A DNA stretch of 64,000 bases, taken from Euclidia mi (lineage: Eukaryota; Arthropoda; Insecta; Lepidoptera; Erebidae). Position 1 is the stretch's first letter. The number at the start of each line of letters is the position of its first letter. The position numbers and the translations under genes were made by a program. This document shows positions 11,105 to 22,959 of this stretch, one piece after another. Under the pieces are notes generated by a model. The model ran no database searches. It was not told the DNA's origin and saw only the letters and a program-made list of their open reading frames with translations. The stretch is from positions 68,699,183 to 68,763,182 of the forward strand of contig OX123182.2 in NCBI GenBank assembly GCA_944739405.2, in the 5' to 3' direction.

Positions 11105-12397
11105 CGAGGGTCAAACTGAAAGTTCTTAGAAAATCAAAAACTGATTACATTAGCCAGTTATTAGTTTTATTATATCTTTTCAAAATATTGTCCATTGACG
11201 TCAATACACCGCTGCATGCGATGGAAGCACTGAGAAAAGCACTTTGCCCACTCGTCCTTAGGGGTCTCTTCAATGGCATCGCGATACGCAGCCACCGCTT
11301 CTTCAGCATTCATAAACCGCTTTCCTTTAAGTTTTTCTTTAATTTTTGGAAATAAATAAAAATCACAAGGCGCGAGGTCGGGGCTATACGGCGGGTGACC
11401 CAGTAATTCAACGTTTGATGTCGCCAAATAGTCGATCGTTCGCTTGGCGGTGTGCGACGAGGCGTTGTCGTGGTGAAGGAAGATCCTACTGCGAGGTCGT
11501 TTCTCTCGAACTTTTTCCAAGACAAGTGGCAAACAATTGGTAGTGTACCATTCTGCAGAAACTGTTTTTTGATCCTCTAACACAATTGTTGCGAAATGAC
11601 CTATCCTTCCAAAGAACGAGGCCACCATTTTTTTTCCCGCACTTCGATCTCTCTTCACTTTAGTTGGCAACTCCTCGAAAGGAAACACCCACTGAGCAGA
11701 TTGTCTTTTGGTTTCAGGATCATAACAGTAAATCCAGCTTTCGTCACCTGTTAGTATGTCGAACACAGCATTTGAGTCACCTCCGTTAAATCTTTCAATC
11801 ATTTTACGGCACCAATCCACACGATGGAGTTTTTGAGCCTTAGTCAAATTATGAGGTATCCACCGGGCGCAAAGCTTCCTGACCGCTAAATGTTCGTGGA
11901 GGATTTTGTGCACTTGACTCATACCGATGCCTAAGCTTGTCCGAATCTGCTGATAGGTCACTCTTTTGTCAGTCTCTATCATACGCCGCACAACACAGAT
12001 GTTATTTTCAGTCGTCGCCGTAGAAGGCCGTCCCTCACGTACATCATCAGTGAGATTAGTGCGACCACGTTTAAACTCATTAAACCAGTTGTAAACAGTC
12101 GCACGAGATGGGGCTTCATCGTGAAAGGCCAATCGTAGTCTATCATAACTTTCTTGTTGACTTAAATGACATCGAAAGTCATAAAAAATCATTGCACGAA
12201 AATTTTCTCGTGTTAAATTCATGTTGACGTGACACAGACAATTTTCAATTTGCCGCCAAATCGTAAAACAAATGACAAATGAATGAAATATATACTCAGT
12301 AATATTGGCAAAGAGTTCTATTTTCAAATTTTAGAATATTTTTTTTATTATATTGTTTATAAGTGGCCAGTTCTAAGAACTTTCAGTTTGACCCTCG
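11105..12397 (-). mobile_element. Complete mariner element with perfect terminal repeats
   Basis: The element is 1293 bp, a normal mariner length. It is bounded by 27-bp perfect terminal inverted repeats (11105-11131 and 12371-12397, each starting CGAGGGTCAAACTGAAAG from the outside) and flanked by TA dinucleotides at 11103-11104 and 12398-12399, the expected target duplication. It carries one uninterrupted transposase gene on the minus strand. Such integrity points to a recent insertion. Its right edge lies only about 15 bp from the start of a LINE copy. I do not assign a subfamily. Confidence 0.92.
11170..12222 (-). CDS. Mariner transposase, 350 aa, apparently intact
   Basis: This is the cut-and-paste transposase that binds the element's terminal repeats, excises the element in the nucleus and inserts it at TA. 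I chose the ATG at 12222 because the protein then begins MNLTRENFRAMIFYDF, the usual start of this family. An upstream in-frame ATG at 12327 would add 35 unrelated residues. N-terminal helix-turn-helix DNA-binding region about 1-110 (APSRATVYNWFNEFKRGR at about 37-54), WIPHNL linker motif at 121-126, catalytic D160 (LTGDESW), D252 (HHDNASSH) and D287 (APCDF). There are 34 residues between the last two Asp, the D34D signature of mariner. YSPDLAP at 279-285 precedes the last Asp. The length matches the roughly 345-350 aa usual for the family. No stop or frame break is seen, so it may be active. Transcription would start inside the right terminal repeat. Confidence 0.93.
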   Translation of the reverse strand: MNLTRENFRAMIFYDFRCHLSQQESYDRLRLAFHDEAPSRATVYNWFNEFKRGRTNLTDDVREGRPSTATTENNICVVRRMIETDKRVTYQQIRTSLGIGMSQVHKILHEHLAVRKLCARWIPHNLTKAQKLHRVDWCRKMIERFNGGDSNAVFDILTGDESWIYCYDPETKRQSAQWVFPFEELPTKVKRDRSAGKKMVASFFGRIGHFATIVLEDQKTVSAEWYTTNCLPLVLEKVREKRPRSRIFLHHDNASSHTAKRTIDYLATSNVELLGHPPYSPDLAPCDFYLFPKIKEKLKGKRFMNAEEAVAAYRDAIEETPKDEWAKCFSQCFHRMQRCIDVNGQYFEKI

Positions 12398-12411
12398 TAT
12401 ATGGCTTAAGA

Positions 12412-13445
12412 TTTACATACATACATAGACTCACGCCTGTTTCCCAAAGCGTTAGTCAGAGACTACATAACTCTATTTGTAACGATCCTAACATATTTCT
12501 CTTGCATCATTCACTCTAATCAAATTTTTTATGCATGCTCTTCAGTTAAGAGTCTTCTTACCTGTACTGTTTTTGGATGTCTCCAATCTGGTCCGAGAAT
12601 CTGCGCCCAGGTCTTCCCCTTCCTCCTGTCCCATTCACACTTGCCTTATATACAGGGTGATCGGTAATTCAACCAATTCCTTGAAGGAGGTTATATTTAA
12701 GGTCATTTGCAACAATTTTACCCCTGTCAACTAGGGGTCCAAAATTGAGATATTGAGCTTAAAGATTTTTTTGAAATTTTCCTTCTTGTCATCAAAATAA
12801 TCGAAATAAAAAAAATACTATTCACTTTTTGGCTCTACATTCTTACTTTTTCGACAATGAAAATCATCAAAAACTAACTAAAGTTTCGTCACTTTGGACC
12901 CTTTATTTCTTAAATGTCGATATATTTTACGCAATTGTTTTATTTAAAACAATTGCTAGTTAACAAGCTTTCCAAGAAGTAAGAATTTAGAGCCAAAAAG
13001 TGAATAGTTTCTTTTTTTTTTAATTAAATTAATTTTGATTAGTTTGACAGCAAAGAGGAAAATTTATAAAAAATCTTTAAAGCTCGATACCTCAGAATCC
13101 ATTAATTTTGGACCCCAAGTTGACGGGGATAAAATTGTTGCAAATGACCTCACATATAACGAACTACCAATTACCCTGTATATTCTTGGTCTGTCTTTCG
13201 TCATTCATCCTCTCTATGTGTTCAAACCATCTTAGCATACCTACATCCTCTTTTACCCCACGCCATTCTCTTATCACACAATTCTATACACTGTTGTTCA
13301 AAGACACACCACACATACTTCTCAGTACTTTCATTTCTACAGCATTTATTCTACTTTTAAGTCTCCTCTGCCATACCCAACTTTCACTACCATACATTCT
13401 TATGTATACCTACCAATCTCACTTGTAGGCACTAACACCCTTCTG
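12412..13445 (-). pseudogene. LINE 3' end, copy 2, split by a MITE
   Basis: The same LINE tail as 9103-9640 on the same strand. The left part (12412-12650) matches the final coding region and the TATG-type tail. The right part (13181-13445) matches the PTLMYGSESW region further upstream in the element. Between them lies a 526-bp foldback element, and the flanks join cleanly at the site where copy 1 has no insertion. It is more decayed than copy 1 (the GKQA end reads with several substitutions) and is not functional. Confidence 0.65.
12653..13178. mobile_element. 526-bp foldback MITE inserted in a LINE
   Basis: The termini are CAGGGTGATCGGTAATTC and, on the other strand at the right end, CAGGGTAATTGGTAGTTC. 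The similarity continues inward for well over 100 bases on each arm (both arms contain AGGTCATTTGCAACAATTTT and a GGGGTCCAAAATT block), so the element folds back on itself. TA dinucleotides flank it at 12651-12652 and 13179-13180. Comparison with the uninterrupted LINE copy at 9.3 kb shows the empty site. No coding capacity. The TA duplication suggests a Tc1/mariner-superfamily transposase, which is inference. Confidence 0.8.
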
Positions 13446-14800
13446 TGCACAGCCCAGCGCGCCGTTGTGGATATACGTTTTGACTGTTCATAAAGACTTT
13501 CAAAGCGCAATAAGCCCTATTACCTGCATTAACTCTTTTTTTAATATCTTCTTTATTTTTATTATATATTCTTCAATTTTATCTAAACCTTACTATTAAG
13601 ATTAAGTCCAGAAAGTAAAATAAAATTACCTTAATTGTTATTTGTGCTACATACTTATTTTAACTCTTTAGAGAATCTAATCACAAAAAAGTAAATCTAA
13701 AAATTCATTCAATTAATATTCCACGCAGTTTATTTAGCCCAACAATTTATCTGAAGGTCTACAATACAATCGATTTAATATCTCTCGAAACAAACACAGA
13801 AAACCAATTAAATAAAATAGTTATGTGCTAAAAATATCGCGAATCTAATTTATCTAATTTGATCAAGCTTATATTAAGAAATACGAATACTATTTCCATA
13901 TATCATGACGTATCTCTGTTCAGTCTTATTCAAAGAGATGAAAACATTAAATTAGAAAGAACAATGGCAGAATTTGGTCTAGGTTTGTTGTGGCGACCTT
14001 AAACTTCATATGAACAAAACAAATTGTTTCTTTTTCTAAGATTTTTAATATTTTCACTCTGTCTCGTTAAAGCTGGAGTATTTTATGATAATAAAAAGCA
14101 TTCCAATTGATTACGAATACTTTATTATTTGATTGTTGCCATAGACAATGGTGTGACAGGAAAAGACGTGAGTGCTATATCCGTATCGATTATAAGTAAT
14201 CGATACAATCGACCTTTATAGAGTTGGTTTGGTTTGAAATGCAGTTATTTAATATTTAATCAACATTATATCAATAAGCTAATATTTTTGAAGCAAAACA
14301 ACGTTTAAATAAAATAAAAACGTCACAGCATCGTTTTAATGTTCTATCAATTTCACATAAAATCGATTTAAAATGTGCAGCTCTGCCTTGTCTTTGGCTG
14401 TGACAGTTAGATGCTACAAAATACTTCCGCGTTTTGATGTCAATCTGACAATTATGTCATTTGATAATTCAAACGTACCTACCTACATTGTTTAACTTTC
14501 ATACTATAACTTTCCTTTTACCTGCATTGTTCATTCTTAACTAAAAATTCAAACACTGATTTCTTCTTTTTGCACCTTTCCTGAGTGAAAATAGAATTAT
14601 TTATAGACTCGGTTACTTACGCCAATTTTTTTTATATATTTTTTATTACTGTACGCTTCAATTTAATTTCAGACATTTTGATGTATGGAGATCCGCCATT
14701 GTCCTTTGTCGTAAACGAAAATCTACGTAAGCGAAGTTTAAAGTAGCAATTAACATAATAATAATTCGCCCAAAGAGAATTAATTACCTATGCAAAACTT
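13446..14800. other. No gene recognised
   Basis: AT-rich sequence with no domain-bearing frame, no RNA gene and no repeat that I recognise. Confidence 0.4.
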
Positions 14801-15030
14801 TTTCCATTATAGAGGACGTGCAAGTGTCGACAAAGCAGACTATTCAGAACTTCGTTACTGTCTTGAGATCAAAAACTTCACGCTATTGAGAATTTTAAAC
14901 AAACTACTTACTTACGTAGGCAATATCGAATGGTTCGTTTAGTTACTCTACCACTTATCTAACATTTGTGTCTCATAAAACTTACATTGATCTTTTTTTA
15001 TAAATAAAGAGGTGGTGAGATAAAAACCGG

Positions 15031-15306
15031 AGGACAACTGGTGTTACCGAGATAGCTCGCCGTATAAGCAGGCTGAAGTGGCAATGGGCTGGCCACGTCT
15101 GCCGAAGGACCAAAGACCGATGGAGCAGATCAGTCTTAGTGTGGAGACCACGTTTCGGCAAACAAAGAGTAGGACGCCCTCCGACTAGGTGGTCCAACGA
15201 CCTAAAAAAGGTGGCTGGGTCGGGCTGGATGCGGAAGACAGACGATCGGTCATTGTGGCGCATGTTGGGAGAGGCCTATGTCCAGCAGTGGACTGCAATA
15301 GGCTGA
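15031..15306 (+). pseudogene. RTE-like LINE polyprotein C-terminus, first duplicate copy
   Basis: A 91-codon frame without ATG, open from 15031 to the stop at 15304-15306. It contains TEIARRISRLKWQWAGHVCR, then WRPRFGKQRVGRPPTRW, and ends LGEAYVQQWTAIG. This is the conserved C-terminal block of RTE-type LINE polyproteins, downstream of the RT. The endonuclease and RT are absent, so it is a 5'-truncated fragment. It sits inside the tandem duplication and recurs at 17175-17450. The minus-strand open frame over the same bases is a shadow. Confidence 0.75.
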
Positions 15307-15960
15307 TTGAATGCGTTAAAAACAAACTGAACTACATAGGGTGCATTACATTGATCTGTATAACAACTAGATTAGCAAAGAGCGCTTAGATTTGTTGCCA
15401 TTTGTTATGGGTCCGTGGACCTAATACTGTCACATTGTTATTAAGTGTCAAATATGTCGACACGAAAACACAACTAAAAAAGGTGTGTTATGTTTTTGGG
15501 ATTCATTTATTTAAGAATGTATGCTTCTTCTCTCCGTTATGTTTTCGTGGAAAACCATTTTTACAACTGGAGAACACCGCATTTCACGAATGACGTTCAG
15601 TTGTTGTCTCATTCAAATTTAAAGAGATGAAACTAGGTTTTTTCTAATGTGCTTATTGGTTTCCTAGGAACGTCGTCAATTATGGCTGGTCGCTACGCTA
15701 TTTTAAACGTCAATTGTAATAGTTTGTTCCTGTAGTTGTTATGTTACCTCAATAGCGCATTATGAGTGTATAGTTATATTTTAGGTTTGGAATAATTAAT
15801 ATAAAGAAACCTTATTATATATTATGGTTCACATACATTTTATATACACGCGGAGTTATGACAGTTCGAACTATCAGTATAGTATACAAGACAAGCCGAG
15901 CAACTACGTCTGTTTTGTAACAGCAATTATCTACTATTTATGATTGTAAAATAAGGTATT

Positions 15961-16061
15961 AAGGCGCCGAGTATACCTATTGAGTTGAGCTGTTGCTGTT
16001 ACTGTCGGATTGTACATATACATAAGAAAGAGAAGCGCGACGACGACGGGACGTTCAGAAC
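15961..16061. repeat. Dispersed ~95-bp repeat, copy 1
   Basis: The block from AAGGCGCCGAGTATACC to GACGACGGGACGTTCAGAAC recurs within the duplicate at 18105-18205 and again, about 16 kb away with a few changes, at 32659-32755. High conservation over a short, non-coding length suggests a short mobile or structural repeat. Family unknown. Confidence 0.5.
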
Positions 16062-17174
16062 TTTTAAAAAACATTAGTTAAATTAATTACAGAAAATGTA
16101 TTGATTGGATTAAAAAAATAAAACAGTATTTCGTTATTATGTTGCTTGTTGAATAATTTGTCAAGAAATCAGAATTATAGTATGTATTTTAATATGGTTT
16201 TTATTCGTTAAAATATTTTTTTAGAGGTATCCTTGCAATTTTTTTCTATCGAATAAAGTAAGTTGTGTTATGTTTTCAGCACAGTACTTAACTAGATTAT
16301 ATTCTGAAGAATATCATATATTTTTCCGATTGTGTTAACTGCATTGAATCATATACTTTAAAGCATTATAAAACTTGCATTTAGCTCTTGTAGGCCCCTT
16401 AAATGTAAAAAATATGCTCCGTCGCGGCGCTTAAAATAATGTCCGCGACGTGATTCATCGTGGCTGCTTGCGTACTCAAGCTATCTTACGTGCTTCGAAA
16501 AACATATCGCTCAGTTACGCCTCGCAATTTTCATCGTACGTCAGAAGCCTACGGAAATGTACCCGATTTAAGCCACCAAACGGCACATACTTGATGCACA
16601 TCCTCCTATTTTATTAAAGTTGATTAGAGAGACAGCAATGTCCGCAAAATTATTCCATGCCATTATACTTTTAAAGTAAAGCCGGTATTTCTAATCCTTA
16701 TTAGCATTAGTGCGAGCCATCACAATTGATTACTAGCAGGTTTCATTAAAACATCTTGGAGAGGACAAACTCTCCAATTGCGGGTAGTTTCCGCACAACT
16801 TTCATGAATTGTTAGTTGCCACCGCAGCTATATTTATCGCTGCTCGTAACGTGACTGAAATATCCGTGGTGCTATATTTATGTAAGTTTACCTGTACGGT
16901 GTAACTCAAGTCTTTATATTTACTTTGCTACTCAAGTCTTAATATTTCCATTATAGAGGACGTGCAAGTGTCGACAAAGCAGACTATTCAGAACTTCGTT
17001 ACTGTCTTGAGATCAAAAACTTCACGCTATTGAGAATTTTAAACAAACTACTTACTTACGTAGGCAATATCGAATGGTTCGTTTAGTTACTCTACCACTT
17101 ATCTAACATTTGTGTCTCATAAAACTTACATTGATCTTTTTTTATAAATAAAGAGGTGGTGAGATAAAAACCGG

Positions 17175-17450
17175 AGGACAACTGGTGTTACCGAGATAGC
17201 TCGCCGTATAAGCAGGCTGAAGTGGCAATGGGCTGGCCACGTCTGCCGAAGGACCAAAGACCGATGGAGCAGATCAGTCTTAGTGTGGAGACCACGTTTC
17301 GGCAAACAAAGAGTAGGACGCCCTCCGACTAGGTGGTCCAACGACCTAAAAAAGGTGGCTGGGTCGGGCTGGATGCGGAAGACAGACGATCGGTCATTGT
17401 GGCGCATGTTGGGAGAGGCCTATGTCCAGCAGTGGACTGCAATAGGCTGA
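17175..17450 (+). pseudogene. RTE-like LINE polyprotein C-terminus, second duplicate copy
   Basis: The tandem-duplicate partner of the 15031-15306 fragment with the same reading frame and the same stop. No difference was seen. It marks the duplication as later than the LINE insertion. Confidence 0.75.
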
Positions 17451-18104
17451 TTGAATGCGTTAAAAACAAACTGAACTACATAGGGTGCATTACATTGATC
17501 TGTATAACAACTAGATTAGCAAAGAGCGCTTAGATTTGTTGCCATTTGTTATGGGTCCGTGGACCTAATACTGTCACATTGTTATTAAGTGTCAAATATG
17601 TCGACACGAAAACACAACTAAAAAAGGTGTGTTATGTTTTTGGGATTCATTTATTTAAGAATGTATGCTTCTTCTCTCCGTTATGTTTTCGTGGAAAACC
17701 ATTTTTACAACTGGAGAACACCGCATTTCACGAATGACGTTCAGTTGTTGTCTCATTCAAATTTAAAGAGATGAAACTAGGTTTTTTCTAATGTGCTTAT
17801 TGGTTTCCTAGGAACGTCGTCAATTATGGCTGGTCGCTACGCTATTTTAAACGTCAATTGTAATAGTTTGTTCCTGTAGTTGTTATGTTACCTCAATAGC
17901 GCATTATGAGTGTATAGTTATATTTTAGGTTTGGAATAATTAATATAAAGAAACCTTATTATATATTATGGTTCACATACATTTTATATACACGCGGAGT
18001 TATGACAGTTCGAACTATCAGTATAGTATACAAGACAAGCCGAGCAACTACGTCTGTTTTGTAACAGCAATTATCTACTATTTATGATTGTAAAATAAGG
18101 TATT

Positions 18105-18205
18105 AAGGCGCCGAGTATACCTATTGAGTTGAGCTGTTGCTGTTACTGTCGGATTGTACATATACATAAGAAAGAGAAGCGCGACGACGACGGGACGTTC
18201 AGAAC
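18105..18205. repeat. Dispersed ~95-bp repeat, copy 2
   Basis: Copy of the 15961-16061 repeat carried along by the 2144-bp duplication. Confidence 0.5.
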
Positions 18206-19074
18206 TTTTAAAAAACATTAGTTAAATTAATTACAGAAAATGTATTGATTGGATTAAAAAAATAAAACAGTATTTCGTTATTATGTTGCTTGTTGAATAA
18301 TTTGTCAAGAAATCAGAATTATAGTATGTATTTTAATATGGTTTTTATTCGTTAAAATATTTTTTTAGAGGTATCCTTGCAATTTTTTTCTATCGAATAA
18401 AGTAAGTTGTGTTATGTTTTCAGCACAGTACTTAACTAGATTATATTCTGAAGAATATCATATATTTTTCCGATTGTGTTAACTGCATTGAATCATATAC
18501 TTTAAAGCATTATAAAACTTGCATTTAGCTCTTGTAGGCCCCTTAAATGTAAAAAATATGCTCCGTCGCGGCGCTTAAAATAATGTCCGCGACGTGATTC
18601 ATCGTGGCTGCTTGCGTACTCAAGCTATCTTACGTGCTTCGAAAAACATATCGCTCAGTTACGCCTCGCAATTTTCATCGTACGTCAGAAGCCTACGGAA
18701 ATGTACCCGATTTAAGCCACCAAACGGCACATACTTGATGCACATCCTCCTATTTTATTAAAGTTGATTAGAGAGACAGCAATGTCCGCAAAATTATTCC
18801 ATGCCATTATACTTTTAAAGTAAAGCCGGTATTTCTAATCCTTATTAGCATTAGTGCGAGCCATCACAATTGATTACTAGCAGGTTTCATTAAAACATCT
18901 TGGAGAGGACAAACTCTCCAATTGCGGGTAGTTTCCGCACAACTTTCATGAATTGTTAGTTGCCACCGCAGCTATATTTATCGCTGCTCGTAACGTGACT
19001 GAAATATCCGTGGTGCTATATTTATGTAAGTTTACCTGTACGGTGTAACTCAAGTCTTTATATTTACTTTGCTA

Positions 19075-20395
19075 TGGATACACAAACATATTTCAACTCT
19101 TATTTGAAATTTTTAGTACGATAAATATTTGAATTATTGCAATTGGTTCTACCTGGGCTGTAAATAAATAGGACTGGCGGTAGGCATCTTCAAACTTTCC
19201 ATGAATCAGATCGACTGCAATATAGGTAATAGCAGCGAGGCGCCTGGCGCCCAGCTGGCCGATGAGTTACACCAGCAATTTTGCTGAATAATGAATTACA
19301 CGAGACCGCGAACTGCCCCGTCTTTAGCAGGGGAGGCGTTCGTGTCATCCTTATACAAATCTACAACATTTAAAATGAAAATCTACTCATTTATTTCAGG
19401 CTTTAAATTGCAGAGCTTTGGAGATCCTAAACAAAGAACGAGGAGGGATTTTGTCAGTGTCGTCTGCAAGCTTTACAACGAGTGAAAATTATGTTTATGT
19501 CGTGTTTTCCTTTTGCAGCTTTGTGTATGTACGGCGGAGGCGTATAATACAATAACAATTTATCGTCTCGTCATATGACGTGTTACGTTCAGACGTCGAG
19601 AACAAGTGTATTGTGTGTGTTAGTGGTAGCATTTATTCTTATGTTATTATAAATTAATGCGGATGAAGTAGGCATCGTTATGTTAGATAAATTTATCACG
19701 AGCAGCCTTTTCATACAATTAATTGTTTAAAGATCAAAGTCGATGATGTAAAATTAACTTGGAACAAACTTTAGGAAATTCCTAAATCTTTGAAATAAAG
19801 CTCGTTTAATAAGTTTCGTCACTTGCTTCAAAACAGATAAGACATTCTTTGTAAAACAATATGAACGTTTGGCTGTCGAGAACGTAACTAAAGCTATGTA
19901 GCTACACAAATTTAAGTTGTAGTTGTTATTGTCCTTGGATATAACAAAACTTCGAAAATAAATAGCTGAACATTGTTGTTTTGACAGTGTATTCTAACCA
20001 GCAGACGGCGTAGCAGACGTCATACATCGAATGATCTAAGTATCACAGTGACATGACGTTGTACGGTGGTGTGATGTCGTACAGTCAGATATATTAATTG
20101 GGCAGAACTGCAACTCACTTCAGTCTCATTACTTATTGAACACATCAGTAGTGCCGTTCTCCGAATGTCTGGTATTCGCTACGGGCACGTGACGTGATAT
20201 TTTAGCGGACACGGCCCAATTGATTCAGAGTGCTATCCGAACAAGCGTCCAGATTGGTTTGCAAATAGTCGACAATCAATTCTTGTGTATATTTGGGCAC
20301 TTATATCAAGGTATATTTATATTTACGAAAAATACAACTTTATTTATATAAGTAAATTTTGAAGCATGTCTAATTTATTTATTAACTAGCTGTGC
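19075..20395. other. No gene recognised
   Basis: No coding, RNA or repeat signal that I can support. The frame at 19291-19485 has an ATG but no recognisable domain. Confidence 0.4.
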
Positions 20396-20420
20396 CCGCG
20401 ACTCCGTTCGCGCGTAGGTA
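20396..20420 (-). repeat. Helitron-like 3' terminus (CTAG plus GC-rich hairpin)
   Basis: On the minus strand the sequence ends in a GC-rich CGCGAACGGAGTCGCGGGCA block followed by CAGCTAG, the arrangement of lepidopteran Helitron 3' ends (hairpin, short spacer, CTAG, then T). I did not find the matching 5' end, so the element length is unknown. Confidence 0.4.
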
Positions 20421-22160
20421 ATTGTTTTTTCATTAGACTACAGAATTCTTAACCAAAACGTTTTAAGTTGCATATATTACCTATGTAGTTGTAGTATAGT
20501 GAATAGTGTAGATGTAGATATCCTAAAAATAACTCAAATAATAATAAATTAGTATACAGGGTGCCACGGGACCCATCACCAAGCCAAAGTCTACTCGTTT
20601 TGCACATGATGCCATTGCCAAGTCATACTAAGCAAAAAAACAGAGAAACAATTTTTTTTGTGGGCACATTTTTTAGTCCGGAATTTAAAGTGCGCGCATG
20701 CAATGCTCGAAACACCTATCCATGGGTGCATAGGACATCTATAGAACACATTCGCGGGGTAAATGCATCGATATTGTACCTAATTAGAAAAATTGTATGG
20801 TAAATGAGCCTCAATATCTCCTAAAAAGCCAGTTATTTCCCAGGTATGGTGCCGAAGTAAAAAATGTTCGTAATGATTGGTACAATATGAGATTTCAGTA
20901 TTCGTTAAGAGTGTTTTTAAACCCCGTATTATAGCAAAAAGTTCTCAAGTTATTTTAATAATAATGTCAAGTCATCTTAATAATATCTAATAGTCTACAT
21001 TAAAGCTTCTTTTTTCTTCTTTCTTTTTCTTTATATTAGACGTTTAGATAGCCCTCGGGGATGAAAACATAAAGGTGCCTAGTAACACTTAAACCTGGCT
21101 GAGATACATAAAGCAGACCTAGCGCAAAACACCTGTTACTTAGATCCACACCCGCAACTTTCAGCCTTTGTTCTTTGGCTTACTGGAAACTGGACTCGTT
21201 TGAAACTAAACGAAAAATTGATTTAATTTAGGGGAGGAAATCCGGGGTATATAAACATTATCACTTGCCCACCGCACCCTGTTAAAATATTTGCTTCGAT
21301 CACGTGTCGTTGTAAATTGGTCACTTCTCTGGTGCAATCACAAAGCTTGTATGTAATTTTACAAGACATACTAATCCAGTACAGATAGATTTAAAGGAAG
21401 CCTGAAAACATACCACAGGTCAGTTTATTGTGAGACTGTATTTATCAACGAGTTGTTATATATTATGTTCTACACACGTAGTACTATGATGAGATCTTCC
21501 AAAATCACATACTGAGCCCGCAACAAAGACACTACAGGCCTACTTGATACTTTGATCCTCTTGATTTTTGTCTAAACCTTTCGAGTACATTGTTTTTATC
21601 TAAGTCCGACGAAAGACCGAAAGGATACATCGTGATACGTGATAGCTTACTCACAAAGAAGAATTCTCGCTGGTTTCTATTTGTACGAATTTTTGAGGTA
21701 TTTTATACAGTCCATTGTAATAATAACTAAATAGTAATAAATTGTACCAAGAGTAGGTATTGGTGATTTAAATTTTATTGCTTATTTTGTTCTCCTTCAT
21801 TTTTAAATTCATCCATTCGGGTATCATAAAAAACATTAACAAAAATTAACGTTTATATAATGTATCTTTTGTGTACAAATAGATTACGAAAGAAGTATAT
21901 AAAACACTACAATAACAGCGTTGCACTAGATATGGCCAAGCCGCAAAGAGAGAATGTGCAATAAAGTATATTACCAAGAGAACATGCAGAATAGTTATTT
22001 AAAATTCTATAGCATAAAATCTTAACAACTTACAAATTTTGTAGTACCTATTTCTGTTTAGGAATATCGTAAAACATAGAGTTTTTTAATCACGCGGTTT
22101 ATGCTCTTGGTGCATTTGTTACTTTATATTCAAAATAATATAAAATTAAAATTTACCGCG
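20421..22160. other. No gene recognised; possible old DNA-element remnants
   Basis: CAGGGTGCCACGGGACCC at about 20556 and a reversed GCACCCTG at about 21284-21291 resemble each other weakly, but the flanking dinucleotides do not match and the interior is not recognisable, so I do not call an element. The rest is unremarkable AT-rich sequence. Confidence 0.3.
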
Positions 22161-22222
22161 AAGAGAGCTAAGTAAGAAAGCAAAACATACATTATGTTTT
22201 GCTTTCTTACTTAGTTCTCTTT
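22161..22222. repeat. Long hairpin, 29-bp arms
   Basis: Arms 22161-22189 and 22194-22222 are complementary over 29 bp with one mismatch near the outer end (AAGAGAGCTAAGTAAGAAAG against its partner) and a 4-base loop. It could be a foldback remnant or a small-RNA hairpin. Nothing else supports either. Confidence 0.55.
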
Positions 22223-22279
22223 ACGTTTTATACATTAAATTTGTTTGATTTTTATGCAACTTTGCTTAATATGACTTAG

Positions 22280-22712
22280 AAGTGAGTGATCAGAAGTGTA
22301 TCGGGTATCAGGCTCGAATCTACGGCGCGCACCACTGACTTTTTGGAGTTATGTGCATGTTGAATTGTTAATTTTCGCCACGGAGAGTACGTTAAGCCTG
22401 CCCCGTGCCTCGGAGAGGAAGTTAAGCCGTCGATTCCAGCTGTCATGAAGATCTTTGACAGTTGACAGTCGTTATAAGATGTCAGTACCTCTGAATAGTC
22501 TAAACCATGGAATAACCCTAGAGCCAAAGAGCTCAGCTAGAGCCTTGGGTTGCGGCGCTCAGACTGGCTGTCGCTCTGTGGATAAACTATTAGGTTGGTT
22601 CGAAAGTTCCCAAGGTTGTCTTGTTACTGTTTTATGTTCATAATATTCAGTGAAATCCGGTTATTCTAGTAAGCGGACTCCGGATTGCAACTGGGACCAA
22701 CAGCAGGAAGAT
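22280..22712 (+). repeat. Long SINE, copy 1 (decayed head)
   Basis: Shares an extended body with 22960-23335: CACCACTGACTTTT, GGAGTTATGTGC, CCCCGTGCCTC, TGTCATGAAGATCTTTGACA, CTAAACCATGGAATA, TCGCTCTGTGG and an AGGAAGATGATGAGTA tail. The tRNA-like head keeps a B-box-like GGCTCGAATCT only. Compared with the other copy it has about 50 extra bases near 22588-22640 that begin TTAGGTTGGTTCGAAAGTTC. Confidence 0.55.
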
Positions 22713-22959
22713 GATGAGTAAGTTATTCCTAATAGAAGGCCAATTCAAATGCTAGTTTACGTAAATAAAGGACATACTGTATTTATTTCTCGACAACAAT
22801 GCAACTTAGCATAAGAATACTGAAAACCACTAATGGCTATAACAGTGTATGCCGTTTTTTTTTTATATAATACTTTTATCGTATCCTACCTTTTATTCAT
22901 TTTGATTTTATTCGCTTATCTGTTAGTATATAATAATAGTTTCAGTAATATTATAAATA

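Larger units (their letters stand above)
14801..19074. repeat. 2.14-kb tandem duplication (two copies)
   Basis: Copy 1 is 14801-16930 and copy 2 is 16945-19074, direct orientation, offset 2144 bp. I found no differences between copies in the parts I compared, including the LINE fragment, the 15.96/18.1-kb repeat and both ends. A 14-base filler (CTCAAGTCTTAATA, 16931-16944) lies at the junction and resembles the CTCAAGTCTTTATATTT at the end of each copy, as expected of templated end-joining. Apart from the LINE fragment, each copy holds no recognised gene. Either a very recent duplication or an assembly artefact would give this picture. Confidence 0.88.

Noticed and set aside
14982..15263. Minus-strand 93-codon frame, repeated at 17126-17407
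   Set aside because: It is the antisense shadow of the RTE-like LINE C-terminus read on the plus strand.
20553..21291. DNA transposon with CAGGGTG ends
   Set aside because: The end similarity is short and the flanks differ (TA against TT), so element limits are not supported.
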